From: Rudaea cellulosilytica DSM 22992
GTDB lineage: Bacteria; Pseudomonadota; Gammaproteobacteria; Xanthomonadales; Rhodanobacteraceae
NCBI RefSeq assembly: GCF_000378125.1
Contig: NZ_KB899241.1
Span: 843,652-907,651 of the forward strand
Direction: 5' to 3'
Length of the DNA: 64,000 nt
Within the stretch, counting starts at the first letter, position 1, and every line of letters starts with the position of its first letter. Below the pieces are notes generated by a model. That model ran no database searches, was not told the origin of the DNA, and saw only the letters and a program-made list of their open reading frames with translations. Below are positions 52,507 to 61,230 of this stretch, piece after piece. Position numbers and translations under genes: made by a program.

Positions 52507-53727
52507 ATGTCAGCCGAGAAAATTCGAGAGGTAGTTGTACCACCATTCGGCATTCGTCAGAAGTTCGAATCTCAAGAGGCCGTGCTCGACTTTGTGGCCA
52601 AGGAAACCACAACTTGGTCAGAATGGGTGAAGAGAGTAACGGGTGTCGCGCGAGTAGCAGGCAATTTGCAGTCGAATGATGACCTCCCAGCTCATTGGGC
52701 CCGCATCAGGGAACAGATAAAACGACAGGACGACGGCTCCATAGTCGGAGGCGACCAAGCAGTCGGAGTCCTACAAGAACTGTTGAATCAGCGACGTGTA
52801 GTACTCTCAACCACTGCCACGGGTGCTTCGATTCTGAATCTGGCCGATACAAGCCCCGCACTTTCTTCATTTCTAATGTCGATCAGCAGGTCGACAAATC
52901 TCGGTCCAGATCTAAATAATTACGGTAACCAAACTCTGGGCTTTGCGGTCACAGCCCTCCTTGAGGCGATACCTGCTGCATCTGCTACCAAGACTGTCAA
53001 ACGGCATGCGCAGGAAGTAAGGGAAGCTGCGGAACAAAGCGCTTCGCTATTGGCGCGCACTTTGGAAAACACAAATAGGTCGACGGTGGATGGCGCGACT
53101 TTGGTACTGAACCTACAAAGTACCCTTAATGAGGGTAGGTCGGACTTGGCGAGAATGCTGCGGCTTAGCCGCGCAAATGCTAGAGACCAGCGTCGCTCCT
53201 TCAACGATGATTGGACTGCCTTGCGCAGAACCTACGACCTGAAGCTGAAAACGAAATCGCCTTTTTCATACTGGCGAGGCAAGGAGCGGCTGCATCGCCG
53301 TTCCGTAGGCACATGGCGAAACTACATGATGTGGATTCTAGCCATCGGATTTCCAGCCACGATTTCTTCGGCACTTCTTCTCAGTTCGTACAAAACCGAA
53401 GGACCAGTTCCTTGGCTCACCTTCGCCATTGTTGTTGGTGGCTGCGCGTTTGTCACCGTCTGGCTAGCGCGGCTGGCGAACCGCCAATTAGTTGATCAGC
53501 TTTTACGGATGGAAGATGCTCGGGAGAGATCGATTATGGTCCGGACGCTTCTAGCATTCAGTCGTCAAGACAACTCTGGCGCAATCGCAAGCGAAGCAAA
53601 TATCAACGCAATGCTTTCCGCTCTATACAGACCCGGCCCCGGTCTTTCCGCAGACGATTCCCCAAGCATCTCTTTGGTCGAAGCGGTAATGAAGAGCATT
53701 CAGGGGAGTCGTGGAACGCATCCCTAA
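52507..53727 (+). CDS. DUF6161-like membrane protein
   Basis: 406 residues after GGGGGGAAC. N-terminal ~270 residues are soluble and helical, with a coiled-coil-like stretch (about 165-260: HAQEVREAAEQSASLLARTLENTNRS). Two membrane helices at about 277-294 and 307-325 (WRNYMMWILAIGFPATI; WLTFAIVVGGCAFVTVWLARLA). The short cytoplasmic end has MEDARERSIMVRTLLAFSRQ, NAMLSALYRPGPG, close to the C-terminus of DUF6161-type proteins (memory match only). It precedes the caspase-like gene by 152 bp in the same direction; both may be one unit. Confidence 0.65.
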   Translation: MSAEKIREVVVPPFGIRQKFESQEAVLDFVAKETTTWSEWVKRVTGVARVAGNLQSNDDLPAHWARIREQIKRQDDGSIVGGDQAVGVLQELLNQRRVVLSTTATGASILNLADTSPALSSFLMSISRSTNLGPDLNNYGNQTLGFAVTALLEAIPAASATKTVKRHAQEVREAAEQSASLLARTLENTNRSTVDGATLVLNLQSTLNEGRSDLARMLRLSRANARDQRRSFNDDWTALRRTYDLKLKTKSPFSYWRGKERLHRRSVGTWRNYMMWILAIGFPATISSALLLSSYKTEGPVPWLTFAIVVGGCAFVTVWLARLANRQLVDQLLRMEDARERSIMVRTLLAFSRQDNSGAIASEANINAMLSALYRPGPGLSADDSPSISLVEAVMKSIQGSRGTHP

Positions 53728-53879
53728 GCCGTTCGCTTCAAAGTGCCGTTGAAGGAACTCAGGCGTTCAAGTATGGTCGCGCCATACGCTTGCATGGCGA
53801 ACTGCGCAGGACAGTGCGCCCCTAGCTGGTCATTCACACTGGCGCTTTCGGTGTGGTCAAAATCAAAGGCAGTGTCTCG

Positions 53880-54611
53880 ATGAGCAAGTTCAAGCCCAAT
53901 CAACTGGTGTACGTGCCATCTTCATTGTTGCCAGATGGGGATCGCGAGATTTTCGCGATGGTTCGAAAGCGAGTTAATTCGGTCTCTGCGCGATCGATAA
54001 AGGTTGACCTGCCAGGAGGAATCGTCTCTGGCAGCATCGGCTCCTCTAAGGCGCATGCAAAGATCGGAATTGCAATAATTTCAATTGGAGACTTCGATAC
54101 AGAGATCTCACTTATTTCGCCGCTGTCCAAGAGCATTCTCCAATTCTCTCGTCTGCTGTTGCCAGACGACCATATCGCTAGCGTTACGATTCGCTCTCTT
54201 GCAGAGCTTTCCGGTTGGTGGAATCGGTATCAAAAAGGCTATACACATATAATTCTGATTGGGCACGGAGACTCAACAGCGCTCTACTTTGGCGTTGGAG
54301 GCGCCACAACGCCCACGCAGATCGGTGCATCGCTTTCTCCAATCGGAGCAGACAAGAAGATTTTCATTTCGCTTTGCTGCGAACACGGAATGCCGCCCTT
54401 CGCGTCAGATTTTTCAAACTTACCCTTTTGCGACAGTTTGATAGCACCCGAATCGTCGATTCACGGTGCAGCGGCTTCCCAGTTCGTACAAACTATTCTT
54501 AACCTCCATCTATTGCAGGGGAAGTCGAAGAAAGTTGCGTATAACAATGCAAACGATCTTCTTCCTGGCAAGGAGAGCTTCTCCATGTGGCAGAATGGCA
54601 AGAAGATTTAG
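53880..54611 (+). CDS. Caspase-fold (CHAT-like) protein
   Basis: 243 residues from ATG 53880. N-terminal ~65 residues resemble a small beta domain (VYVPSSLLPDGDREIFAMVRKRV). From about 70 the caspase-like fold: IGIAIISIGDFDTEIS (first strand), then the His-bearing strand HIILIGHGDSTALYFG (His at about 136) and the Cys-bearing strand KKIFISLCCEHGMPPF (Cys at about 171-172), then DSLIAPESSIHGAAASQF. His and Cys at the ends of adjacent strands form the catalytic dyad of clan CD proteases. The family is not certain; peptidase activity is an inference. The neighbour is a DUF6161-like membrane protein. Confidence 0.65.
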   Translation: MSKFKPNQLVYVPSSLLPDGDREIFAMVRKRVNSVSARSIKVDLPGGIVSGSIGSSKAHAKIGIAIISIGDFDTEISLISPLSKSILQFSRLLLPDDHIASVTIRSLAELSGWWNRYQKGYTHIILIGHGDSTALYFGVGGATTPTQIGASLSPIGADKKIFISLCCEHGMPPFASDFSNLPFCDSLIAPESSIHGAAASQFVQTILNLHLLQGKSKKVAYNNANDLLPGKESFSMWQNGKKI

Positions 54612-54762
54612 CGCAGTGGCTATTTTCGCGGCGCTGGGCGCTCTATGTTCGCTTGGCGGATTACGGACGCTCCTTTGGTCCTCGCGATGCGCAAACGGAG
54701 ACGCCGTTGCCAATTAGGCGATAAACGCCCCTTCCACCCTTCTCTAAGTCCAACCAAAAATG

Positions 54763-54788
54763 AAAAGCCCGCGACACGGCGGGCTTTT
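54763..54788. terminator. Bidirectional hairpin terminator downstream of tRNA-Ile
   Basis: AAAAGCCCGC / GCGGGCTTTT around GACACG, 42 bases past the tRNA 3' end. Serves both the tRNA (minus) and the caspase-like gene (plus). Confidence 0.9.
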
Positions 54789-54829
54789 CGGGCAGTGAGG
54801 CGGCAAAGTTCTCCACTACTGCGACTTGA

Positions 54830-55141
54830 TGGTGGGCCCACTAGGATTCGAACCTAGAACCAAAGGATTCACATGATCCGAATGTTTCCATTCGGTGCGG
54901 ACTATCTCTTCACCCGCAGCGATCGCTGGTAGGGTGCGGGACGCTCTAGCCTGTCATCAAGGACGCTGAAGTCCTCAGGTAGTCTCTGCACCTTCCGGCG
55001 GTGCACCGCCGGCTTGGCTCAGGGTTGCCATCGGCATGAGCCGAGAAGGGTTCCCTGAATTCATCCCGTTCCCGTCCGCGCGTTTCCGCGCGGCGGCACC
55101 TTTCGATGAGTCCTCTGCTCTAACCGTTGAGCTATAGGCCC
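54830..55141 (-). tRNA. tRNA-Ile(CAU), split by a group I intron
   Basis: Exon 1 is 55106-55141 (36 nt, 5' GGGCCTATAGC to ACTCAT) and exon 2 is 54830-54869 (40 nt, AATCCTTTGG to CCCACCA). Joined, they make a standard 76-nt tRNA: acceptor GGGCCTA/TGGGCCC (with one U-G pair), D arm AGCTCAACGGTTAGAGC, anticodon loop CTCATAA with CAT anticodon, T arm CTAGG-TTCGAAT-CCTAG, and encoded CCA. The CAT anticodon with ACTCATAATC around it and the similarity to E. coli tRNA-Ile2 point to the Ile form whose C34 is changed to lysidine; tRNA-Met is less likely. The intron lies between position 36 and 37. Gene-finders that expect a continuous tRNA will miss it. Confidence 0.93.
54870..55105 (-). ncRNA. Group I self-splicing intron in tRNA-Ile(CAU), Azoarcus type
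   Basis: 236 nt starting CGAAAGGTGCC and ending in G at 54870 (the terminal omega-G). P1 pairs exon CAT plus intron C with GGTG, closed by a GAAA loop, and has the expected U-G pair at the splice site. P2 is CCGCGCG/CGCGCGG with GAAA. The P3-P8 core reads ATGGCAACCCTGAGCCAAGC and GAAGGTGCAGAGACTA. P7 is formed by GACTA (54980-54984) and TAGTC (54900-54904). P9 is CGAATG-GAAA-CATTCG. The core strings match those remembered for the Azoarcus tRNA-Ile(CAU) intron (subgroup IC3), with the same insertion site. It encodes no endonuclease. Confidence 0.93.
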
Positions 55142-55184
55142 GGACGGCAGGCATGTTAGGCGAAGTCCGAACGCATGCATAGCC

Positions 55185-56486
55185 TCACGGCTTGGCGTAG
55201 CTCACGCGCCAGATCGATCCCGAGCCGTCGTCGGTGACGAGCAGCGATCCGTCGCTTGCCACGGCGACGCCGACCGGGCGGCCCCAGACGTCGCCATTGT
55301 CGAGGACGAAGCCGGTGAGGAAATCCTGGTACTCGCCACTGGCCCGTGCCGTGCCGTGGCGTGGCACGCGGATCACCTCGTAGCCGGCGCGCGCTGCCTT
55401 GTTCCACGAACCGTGCTCTGCGGCAAAGATGTCGCCCGCGTACTCGGGCGGGAATTGCTTGCCGTCATAGAACGTCAGGCCGAGCGAGGCGCTGTGCGGC
55501 TGGATCAACACGTCGGGCACGATGACCTTGTCCTTAAGCTCGGGATGCTTGCCGGCGTGGCGCGGGTCCTGGTTGGCGCCGATGTACCACCATGGCCAGC
55601 CGTAGAAGCCGCCTTCCTGCACATGGGTGATGTAGTCGGGCACGAGGTTGTCGCCGAGCATGTCGCGCTCGTTAATGCTGGTCCACAGCTCGCCCGACTT
55701 CGGATCGATCGCGAGCCCGACTGGATTGCGAATACCGCCGGCGAACACCTTGCGCTCACTGCCGTCGGGTTTGTATACAAGTATATTCGCGCGGAATTTC
55801 TCTTCCGGCGTCGTGTCGGGATCGTCGACGTTGGAGCGCGAACCGACCGCGACGAACAGGCGCTTGCCGTCGGCGGAGAAAACCACGTCGCGCGTCGAAT
55901 GCCCGCCGGGCGCCAGGTCGGCGAGCTTCTCGGGTTGTCCACGCGCCTTGAGATCGCCGTTGCGGTACGCCAGGCGCACGACCGCGCCGGTGTTGCCGAC
56001 GTAGAGCCACTGCGGCTCGGCGCCGGGCGGATAGAACGCCAGGCCGAACGGCGCATCGAGTCCGCTCGCGAACACTTCGACCTGCTGCGGCTTGCCGTCG
56101 GCGCCGATGCCGCGCAGTACGCGAATGCGGCCGGCGCTCGTCTCTGCAACGAAGATATCGCTGTTCGGTGCGCGGCGGATCTGGCGCGGATTCTTCAAGT
56201 CCTGCGCAAACAGTTCGACCTTGAATCCCGGCGGTGCCTTCGGCCACGCATCCGCAGGCCGCGGCACCATGCGCGCGCCGTTGCCGACACCCTTGGTCGC
56301 ATACGGCGCGGGCATATCGGCCGGGGTGATCTTGCGCGTGGTGCCGGGCGACTCGTAGCGGAAATCGGTGAATGGCGGCGGCGGCGCGGGTGCGTCGAAC
56401 TTGCCTGTCGCGGCCTGCTGTGCCGAAGCTGGAACGATGGCGAAAAAAGAAGCGGCGACGATCAGAATGGCGGCTGGGCGAATCAT
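55185..56486 (-). CDS. Sorbosone-dehydrogenase-like beta-propeller protein
   Basis: 433 residues. Signal peptide at 1-22 (IVPASAQQ). Six-bladed beta-propeller of the soluble-aldose/L-sorbosone dehydrogenase family: NPRQIRRAPNSDIFVAETSAGRIRVLRG, STRDVVFSADGKRLFVAVGSRSN, GIRNPVGLAIDPKSGELWTSINERDMLGD, GGFYGWPWWYIG and SASLGLTFYDG. A periplasmic oxidoreductase that would use PQQ; no PQQ synthesis genes are in the window. The last strand DGSLLVTDDGSGSIWRVSY is complete. Divergent from the ankyrin protein. Confidence 0.88.
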   Translation of the reverse strand: MIRPAAILIVAASFFAIVPASAQQAATGKFDAPAPPPPFTDFRYESPGTTRKITPADMPAPYATKGVGNGARMVPRPADAWPKAPPGFKVELFAQDLKNPRQIRRAPNSDIFVAETSAGRIRVLRGIGADGKPQQVEVFASGLDAPFGLAFYPPGAEPQWLYVGNTGAVVRLAYRNGDLKARGQPEKLADLAPGGHSTRDVVFSADGKRLFVAVGSRSNVDDPDTTPEEKFRANILVYKPDGSERKVFAGGIRNPVGLAIDPKSGELWTSINERDMLGDNLVPDYITHVQEGGFYGWPWWYIGANQDPRHAGKHPELKDKVIVPDVLIQPHSASLGLTFYDGKQFPPEYAGDIFAAEHGSWNKAARAGYEVIRVPRHGTARASGEYQDFLTGFVLDNGDVWGRPVGVAVASDGSLLVTDDGSGSIWRVSYAKP

Positions 56487-56647
56487 GGCAACTCTCGTGC
56501 AGTGAAGGGGACGCGCCGGGCCGAGCGCGACTCGAACCGATATTCTGCAACGAGTCGCGAGGATTTTTCGTTACGCGCGGCTAACAGAATGCCTACCATT
56601 TCTCGGTATACTCGCGCCGAATTCCCCCACCGCAGACCGCAACGGTA

Positions 56648-59600
56648 ATGTCGAACCCCAGGCCCGGGCGCCCGCACAACCTGCTGATCGATGTCGCCTG
56701 GTTCGTGCCGGCACTGGCCGTGTTTTCGCTCGCTGCCTTCGTTCACCATCCCGCAATTGCGATCGCCCTGCTCGTCGGCGACGGCTTGACGATGATCGCG
56801 ATGGCGCACGCCGCGCATCTGCGCCGTCGGCCGGTCGACATCGAACCGCTCGTCCTCGGCGGCACCGCGTATACGGCGCTGCTCACGGCCTACGCTGCAG
56901 TGTTCGCGCTTGTCGCATTCTTTCCGTCGCGTCTGATTCTCGCCAACCCATCGTTCAGCGCCGCGCTGCTGCTCTCGGCCGCGGTGTTTCTGCTGCTGCT
57001 CGCGCCGTGGCGCGGCTGGCCCGCATTCGGCCTGGCCGCGCTGCTGGATGAGTTGCGCGCACGGCGGCGTCCGCCGGGTCTCGTCGAGACGATCGGCAAC
57101 AGCGTCGAGCTGGCGCATCGCATGACCGCACGCGAAGACCTGTATTTCCCGCAGGGCCTGATCGTCTCGCTCGCCCTGTTCGCGCTGACGCTCGGCGCCT
57201 TCGCGATCGCCGAGATCGGCGTCGACCTGCCCGAGACGACGCGCCTGATCGCGCTGGCCGTCTACGCCTTGGTGCTCGCGCCGCTCGCCCACTGGCTGAT
57301 CGTGCGCGCGAGTCTCGCGGCGGTACTCGACCAGCGCGATCTGCTGCGCCCATCGCATCGGCGCGATGCGCGGCCGCAACGCATGCCGCCATCGCTGGAT
57401 GCCTTGACTGCGGCCACGCCTTCCATCTCGGTCGCAGCGCCGGCACCCGTCGCCGCGCCTGCGCCAGTCCCTGCACCCGCGCCAATCGACCAGGCCGAGC
57501 TCGACGCGCGCCTGTTGCGTCACGCGCGCTGCTGCGACGGTCCGGCCGCGCTCGCCGCGCTCGCGCAAGGCGCCGATGCCAACCTCGTGCCCGATGCGGG
57601 CGATCGTGACCAGCGCTCGGTCGTCGTGCTCGCTTGCGTCGCCCAGGATCTCGCCTTGCTGCGCGCGCTGATCGCCAAGGGCGCCGACATCAATCGTGCG
57701 CACGCCGGGCTGACTCCGCTGATCGCGGCGACGCGCGACAGCTACCAGGGCCGGCCCGATGTGGTCGTCACCCTGCTCACCAATGGCGCCGATCCGCAGT
57801 GCGCCGACACCGAGGGCAACACGCCGCTGCACTTCGCGGTGCGCGCGGCCGAGCCGACCGTCGCGGCGCTGCTGTGCGATGCCTCGGCGCCGATCGATGC
57901 GGTCAACCGCGAGGGCTACACGCCGCTCGCGATCGCCTGCGCGCTGGGCCGCGGCGACCTCGTACGCTTCCTCATCGAACGCCGCGCCGATGTCCATGTC
58001 GCCGGTGCCGTGCCCGCGTTGATCGCCGCCGCGGCCTCGCCCGACGACAACACCGACGTGATCAAGCTGCTGCTCAAGCGCGGCGCGCGCATCGACGTCA
58101 GCGATAGCCACGGGCGCAAGCCGCTCGCGATCGCCGCGCAGCACGACAACGCCGACATCGTCGCGCTGCTGCTCAAGTCCGGCGCCGCGATCGATGCGGA
58201 CGACGCGCTCGGCGTCACCGCGCTCATGGAAGCCGCGCTCGCCGGTGCCGCCGACGCACTCGACGTGCTCGGAGCGAGTGCGCCGTTGCTCGAAGCGGCC
58301 GACCACACCGGTCGCACCGCGCTGATGTTCGCCGCCGAATCGATGTACGCCGACGACGCCTTCGTCGCGCATCTGCTTGCGCTCGGCGCCTCGCCCGCCA
58401 CGACGACGGCCGACGGCAAGCGCGCGGTCGATTTCGCTGCCGCGGCCGGGCGCTGGAGCGTGGTCAAGCTGCTCGATCCCGACTACGCGCTGCCGGCCAG
58501 CGTCGATGCGGGCGCAACGACTGCCGCTGTGGCGCGCGAAGACTCGCCCGCACACCTGCTCGACGCGCTGCGCTTCGGCCACTGGCAGATCGCCGACGGC
58601 TTCGCCGAGACGCAACGCGCCTGGCCGATGGCGCGGCGCGCCCAACTTTTTCTCGACCTCGCCGAGCACCGCGATCCGGCGGCGCGCGCGTGGCTGCTGT
58701 GCCACGGCCTCGACGTCAACGCGACGCTGCCGAACGGCAGCACACTCGTGGGCGCGCTGCTCGCGCAACTGCCGATGAGCCTGGCCGCGCTGCGCGAAGC
58801 GTTCGATGCCGGCGCGCAGACGTCCGGCGTCGGCGTACTTGGCCCGGTGTTCGACGCGATCGTGCGCAAACCCGATGCGCGTGCCGGACTCGAAACCCTC
58901 GCGTTGGCAATGATCGAACGCGGCGCGGATATTTTCGCTGCCGACGCAAATGCACAGACGCCGCTCGCAGGCAGCATCGCCTGCGGCAGCGCGCGCATCG
59001 CCGAGGCGCTGCTGCTGCGCGGAGCCGATCCGAATCTGCGCGACCGGCACGGCCGCACGCCGCTGTTCGCGGCCTTCGCTTTGCCGGCCGAGGCCGCCGA
59101 AGCGGTCACGCGCGCGCTGGTCCGCGCCGGAGCCGATCCGGAACTCGCTTCGGCCAACGGCGAGACGCCGCTCGGTCTCGCCCTCGCCTCGGCGCAGACG
59201 AGCCCGCGCCGCTGGCTCGACTGGACGCAATGGAAGCTGCCCAAGCGCGCGCTGCGCGCGACCGACCTGCCGGCCGCCGCGCAACTCGGCGACGCGGATG
59301 CGGTGGCGAAACTAATCGACCTCGGCTTTGCCGTCGATGCGCCCGACGCGCAGGGTGCGAGTGCGCTGTTACGCGCCGCGGGCGCGGGCCACGCCGACAT
59401 CGTCGTGCTCTTGCTCGAACGCGGCGCCGATCTCGCCCAGGCCACGGCGAGCGGCGCGACGCCGTTGTCCGCAGCCGTCACTGCGCGCCGCACCAGTGTG
59501 GTCGACCTGCTGCTCGACCGCGGCATCCCGGTCGACCAGCGCCTGCCCGGCGGCAGCACCGTGCTGATGATCGCCGCGGCTCTGGGCTATCCTGACCTCG

Positions 59601-60121
59601 TCGCGAGCCTGCTCGCGCGCGGCGCCGATGCCAATGCGCAGGACGAACGCGGCAAGCGCCCGTTGCACGCCGCGGCGCAATTCGCCTTCGCCGGCCGCGA
59701 CACCACGCGCGCACGGCAGACGCTGGAACCGCTGATCGGCAAGGGCGCCGAACTCGACGCGCGCGACGCCAAGGGCAGCACCGCGCTGCACACCTTGCTC
59801 GGCGCACATGCGGCACCGGGCAGCGTCGGCGACCAGCAACATCTGCAGGCACTGCTCTCGCTGTTCCTCGTCGGCCGCGCCGACGTCAACGTGCAGGACG
59901 AGCGCGGCGTGTCGCCACTGCATGCCTGCGCGATGCACGGTTTGATATTGCCCGCGCGTGCTCTGCTCGCCGCGCGCGCCGATCCGGAAGCGACAGACTC
60001 GATGGGCCGCACGCCGCGCGACGTTGCCAATGTCCTCGGCTTCATCGACGTCGCCGCCGAGCTCACCGTGCGCCTGCCGACGGCGATGCCGCTGCCCGGG
60101 CGACCGGCAGTACAACGTTAA
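56648..60121 (+). CDS. Membrane-anchored ankyrin-repeat protein
   Basis: 1157 residues. N-terminal ~235 residues carry about six hydrophobic helices (about 12-30, 35-52, 68-93, 101-120, 170-190, 200-222). A Pro/Ala linker (APAPVAAPAPVPAPAPI, about 262-280) follows. The rest, about 870 residues, is ankyrin repeats with the usual GxTPLHxAxxxG pattern (EGNTPLHFAVRAAEPTV, EGYTPLAIACALGRGD, HGRKPLAIAAQHDNADIVALLL). About 20 or more repeats, with an irregular region at about 620-700. Cytoplasmic protein-binding scaffold held in the inner membrane; partner unknown. Its 3' end meets convergent yajQ with a 4-bp overlap. Confidence 0.9.
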   Translation: MSNPRPGRPHNLLIDVAWFVPALAVFSLAAFVHHPAIAIALLVGDGLTMIAMAHAAHLRRRPVDIEPLVLGGTAYTALLTAYAAVFALVAFFPSRLILANPSFSAALLLSAAVFLLLLAPWRGWPAFGLAALLDELRARRRPPGLVETIGNSVELAHRMTAREDLYFPQGLIVSLALFALTLGAFAIAEIGVDLPETTRLIALAVYALVLAPLAHWLIVRASLAAVLDQRDLLRPSHRRDARPQRMPPSLDALTAATPSISVAAPAPVAAPAPVPAPAPIDQAELDARLLRHARCCDGPAALAALAQGADANLVPDAGDRDQRSVVVLACVAQDLALLRALIAKGADINRAHAGLTPLIAATRDSYQGRPDVVVTLLTNGADPQCADTEGNTPLHFAVRAAEPTVAALLCDASAPIDAVNREGYTPLAIACALGRGDLVRFLIERRADVHVAGAVPALIAAAASPDDNTDVIKLLLKRGARIDVSDSHGRKPLAIAAQHDNADIVALLLKSGAAIDADDALGVTALMEAALAGAADALDVLGASAPLLEAADHTGRTALMFAAESMYADDAFVAHLLALGASPATTTADGKRAVDFAAAAGRWSVVKLLDPDYALPASVDAGATTAAVAREDSPAHLLDALRFGHWQIADGFAETQRAWPMARRAQLFLDLAEHRDPAARAWLLCHGLDVNATLPNGSTLVGALLAQLPMSLAALREAFDAGAQTSGVGVLGPVFDAIVRKPDARAGLETLALAMIERGADIFAADANAQTPLAGSIACGSARIAEALLLRGADPNLRDRHGRTPLFAAFALPAEAAEAVTRALVRAGADPELASANGETPLGLALASAQTSPRRWLDWTQWKLPKRALRATDLPAAAQLGDADAVAKLIDLGFAVDAPDAQGASALLRAAGAGHADIVVLLLERGADLAQATASGATPLSAAVTARRTSVVDLLLDRGIPVDQRLPGGSTVLMIAAALGYPDLVASLLARGADANAQDERGKRPLHAAAQFAFAGRDTTRARQTLEPLIGKGAELDARDAKGSTALHTLLGAHAAPGSVGDQQHLQALLSLFLVGRADVNVQDERGVSPLHACAMHGLILPARALLAARADPEATDSMGRTPRDVANVLGFIDVAAELTVRLPTAMPLPGRPAVQR

Positions 60122-60600
60122 TCGCGGAAATTCTCGTATTGCAGCGGCATCTTCAAGTCGGCCGCGCGCAACAGCGCCATTGCCGTTTGCAGGTCATCGC
60201 GCTTCTTGCCGGTCACGCGCAGCTTGTCGCCCTGGATCTGCGCCTCGACCTTGAGCTTGGCGCCCTTGATCATCGATACGATCTCTTTCGCCAGCGGCTG
60301 CTCGATGCCCTGCTTGAGCGTGACCTTCTGCTTCGCGCTGGCGAGATTGGTTTCCGCATCGTCGACTTCCATGCAGCGGATATCGATCTGCCGGCTCGCG
60401 AGTCGCTGCTTCAAGATGTCGAGCATCTGTTTCAACTGGAACTCGGCCTGCGCCTTCATCGTGACGATGGTCTCTTCGCGCTCGTAGACCGCGCCCGTGC
60501 CCTTGAAGTCGAAACGGTTGATGAGCTCGCGGTTGGCTTGGTCGACCGCGTTGGTCAGTTCGTGCAGATCGAGTTTGGAGACGATGTCGAAGGAGGGCAT
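60118..60600 (-). CDS. yajQ: YajQ-family nucleotide-binding protein
   Basis: 160 residues, full length. MPSFDIVSKLDLHELTNAVDQANRELINRFDFKGTG at the start and IKGAKLKVEAQIQGDKLRVTGKKRDDLQ near the end are the family signatures. Two RNP-like domains in tandem. In Xanthomonas the homologue binds cyclic di-GMP and affects transcription of virulence genes (established for XC_3703). Convergent with the ankyrin gene. Confidence 0.96.
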   Translation of the reverse strand: MPSFDIVSKLDLHELTNAVDQANRELINRFDFKGTGAVYEREETIVTMKAQAEFQLKQMLDILKQRLASRQIDIRCMEVDDAETNLASAKQKVTLKQGIEQPLAKEIVSMIKGAKLKVEAQIQGDKLRVTGKKRDDLQTAMALLRAADLKMPLQYENFRD

Positions 60601-61230
60601 AAGGTTCTACTGCTTCACGGGCATCCGCATTGTAGCAATGAGCGCGCTTGACTCCATGTAGTCCAGGGTATACAACCCGCTCACGCGTGCAAAGACGAGC
60701 GCGGTCCACTTGGATTGGACCATTCGCTCAAGGACAGATCGTTCGTGCGAGTATCGGTGCACCGAGCCTCGCACACGGCAATTCCGACCAGTTTCGCCGC
60801 CTCGCGCACGGCGTGTCGGAAAGGAAAATCGACGCTGATCCGGTCCGTCGTGTGTGCTGCACCGAATGCCGCGGTGTATTGATCGTGCTGTTCACGGGTG
60901 GTGACAAGTGAAGCCGGCAACGCGACATTCATACACCTATCGAACCTGCCGAGAATCTGTGGGCACGCTTGTGTCCAGATCCGCAATCCAAGTCAATCGC
61001 AAGACCAAAATCGTTTCCAATGACATCGCCGAGCAAACTGGCGAAGAAGTGGCGGCTAATCTCGATGCGCGGTTTGTCGAAGCATCCGACGATGCTGCCG
61101 GCATCGCGCGTGCGCTTACACGCGGAAGCCGCTTGAAATTGCGCCTGAATGCAGTGGAGTCGCTTGGAGTTCTTCCGTGGCTGCGCATGGATGTTGCAAT
61201 CGGGGTAGCAGGTCTGAACAGGGGAAATCG
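60601..61230. other. Intergenic region, no gene recognised
   Basis: About 630 bp. Open frames occur on both strands but none has family similarity, a ribosome site or a good start. It contains the promoters of yajQ (left) and of the repeat protein (right). A degenerate gene cannot be excluded. Confidence 0.45.

Noticed and set aside
54620-54841. Minus-strand 73-codon frame next to tRNA-Ile
   Set aside because: It runs through the terminator hairpin and the tRNA 3' end, so it is not a gene.
54830-55141. tRNA-Met reading of the CAT anticodon
   Set aside because: Anticodon-loop context ACTCATAATC, acceptor and D-arm resemble tRNA-Ile2, and Azoarcus-type introns sit in tRNA-Ile(CAU). Not fully excluded without tilS/identity-element analysis.
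56483-59284. 933-codon open frame on the minus strand
   Set aside because: It lies fully opposite the ankyrin gene, is rich in Arg and Gly as expected of a shadow of Ala/Asp-rich high-GC coding sequence, and has no domain.
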